This document shows positions 6,933 to 7,351 of a stretch of 7,351 nt of DNA, in pieces. Under the pieces are notes generated by a model. The model had not been told where the DNA came from. It searched no databases and was given only the letters and a program-made list of their open reading frames with translations. Made by a program: the position numbers and the translations under genes. Source of the stretch: Muribaculaceae bacterium (GTDB lineage: Bacteria > Bacteroidota > Bacteroidia > Bacteroidales > Muribaculaceae). The stretch is from NCBI GenBank assembly GCA_029051445.1, contig JAIDKP010000450.1, forward strand, positions 1 to 7,351, read 5' to 3'. The first letter of the stretch is position 1. Every line of letters begins with the position of its first letter.

Positions 6933-7351
6933 ATGGTAAGCTACAAAGAACTCGGGCTCGTCAACACCCGTGAGATGTTTGCCAAGGCTATCGAGGGTGG
7001 CTACGCTATCCCGGCCTTCAACTTCAACAACATGGAGCAGCTGCAGGCTATCATCAAGGCCGCAGCCGAGGATCGTTCGCCGGTTATCCTTCAGGTTTCA
7101 AAGGGTGCCCGCAACTATGCCAACGCTACTCTCCTGCGCTACATGGCACAGGGAGCAGTCGCATATGCCAAGGAGCTTGGCTGGGAAAATCCCCAGATCG
7201 TGCTTCATCTCGACCACGGTGACAGCTTCGAGCTCTGCAAGAGCTGTATCGACAGCGGTTTCTCTTCGGTGATGATCGACGGCAGCCATCTCCCCTATGA
7301 GGAGAACGTGGCTCTCACAAAGAAAGTCGTTGACTACGCCCACCAGTACGA
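6933..7351 (+). CDS. fba: Class II fructose-1,6-bisphosphate aldolase (5' part, cut at right edge)
   Basis: The ATG at 6933-6935 opens a frame that runs off the window after 139 full codons. The enzyme cleaves fructose-1,6-bisphosphate to dihydroxyacetone phosphate and glyceraldehyde-3-phosphate in the cytoplasm, using zinc. Visible class II features are A-I-P-A-F-N-F-N-N near 25-33, H-L-D-H-G at 92-96 with Asp94 as the expected catalytic acid/base and His95 as a zinc ligand, and M-I-D-G-S-H at 114-119 followed by P-Y-E-E-N-V. The M-I-D-G-S-H-x-P-x-x-E-N-V stretch is closer to class IIB aldolases (Bacillus and Helicobacter type, and also tagatose-bisphosphate aldolases) than to E. coli FbaA. 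A tagatose-bisphosphate aldolase is therefore the main alternative. The N-terminus M-V-S-Y-K-E-L-G-L-V agrees with what I remember of Bacteroidales fructose-bisphosphate aldolases. There is no Shine-Dalgarno motif, and the upstream sequence is AT-rich. Confidence 0.93.
   Translation, partial: MVSYKELGLVNTREMFAKAIEGGYAIPAFNFNNMEQLQAIIKAAAEDRSPVILQVSKGARNYANATLLRYMAQGAVAYAKELGWENPQIVLHLDHGDSFELCKSCIDSGFSSVMIDGSHLPYEENVALTKKVVDYAHQY

Overview
The window reads as chromosomal DNA from an anaerobic, saccharolytic member of the Bacteroidales, for example Muribaculaceae or Bacteroidaceae. I judge this from four things: a CAB-ordered fumarate reductase of Bacteroidetes type, lipoprotein glycosidase-like enzymes, start codons preceded by AT-rich rather than Shine-Dalgarno sequence, and two good matches to the Bacteroidetes sigma-70 promoter (TTG, about 19-20 bases, TAnnTTTG). 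No database search was possible, so the lineage is an inference.

Layout, left to right. Bases 1-2970 carry two minus-strand genes spaced like an operon. The upstream one (1006-2970) encodes a 654-residue lipoprotein with a probable all-alpha barrel domain and no family I can name. The downstream one (1-975, cut by the window edge) encodes a GH43 lipoprotein resembling arabinanases. Bases 2971-3106 hold a strong minus-strand intrinsic terminator and an inverted repeat. Bases 3107-6610 are the minus-strand operon frdC-frdA-frdB, a B-type (single-subunit, dihaem cytochrome b) menaquinol:fumarate reductase / succinate dehydrogenase. Bases 6611-6932 are a divergent intergenic region with one predicted promoter for each direction. 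From 6933 to the right edge runs the start of a plus-strand class II fructose-1,6-bisphosphate aldolase gene.

How the genes fit together. The aldolase serves glycolysis, and the Frd complex disposes of the resulting electrons by reducing fumarate to succinate, the usual fermentation route in Bacteroidales. The two are transcribed divergently from promoters whose -33 boxes are only 61 bases apart, so shared control is possible. The lipoprotein pair is separated from frd by the terminator and probably releases sugars (arabinose-containing glycans, judging from the GH43 partner) at the cell envelope.

I see no mobile element, CRISPR array, RNA gene or defence system. Most of the window is ordinary core metabolism. 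The least understood item is the 654-residue lipoprotein. Smaller points of interest are the structured mRNA leaders, an N-terminal extension of FrdA, and two matching 27-base spacers in the frd operon.
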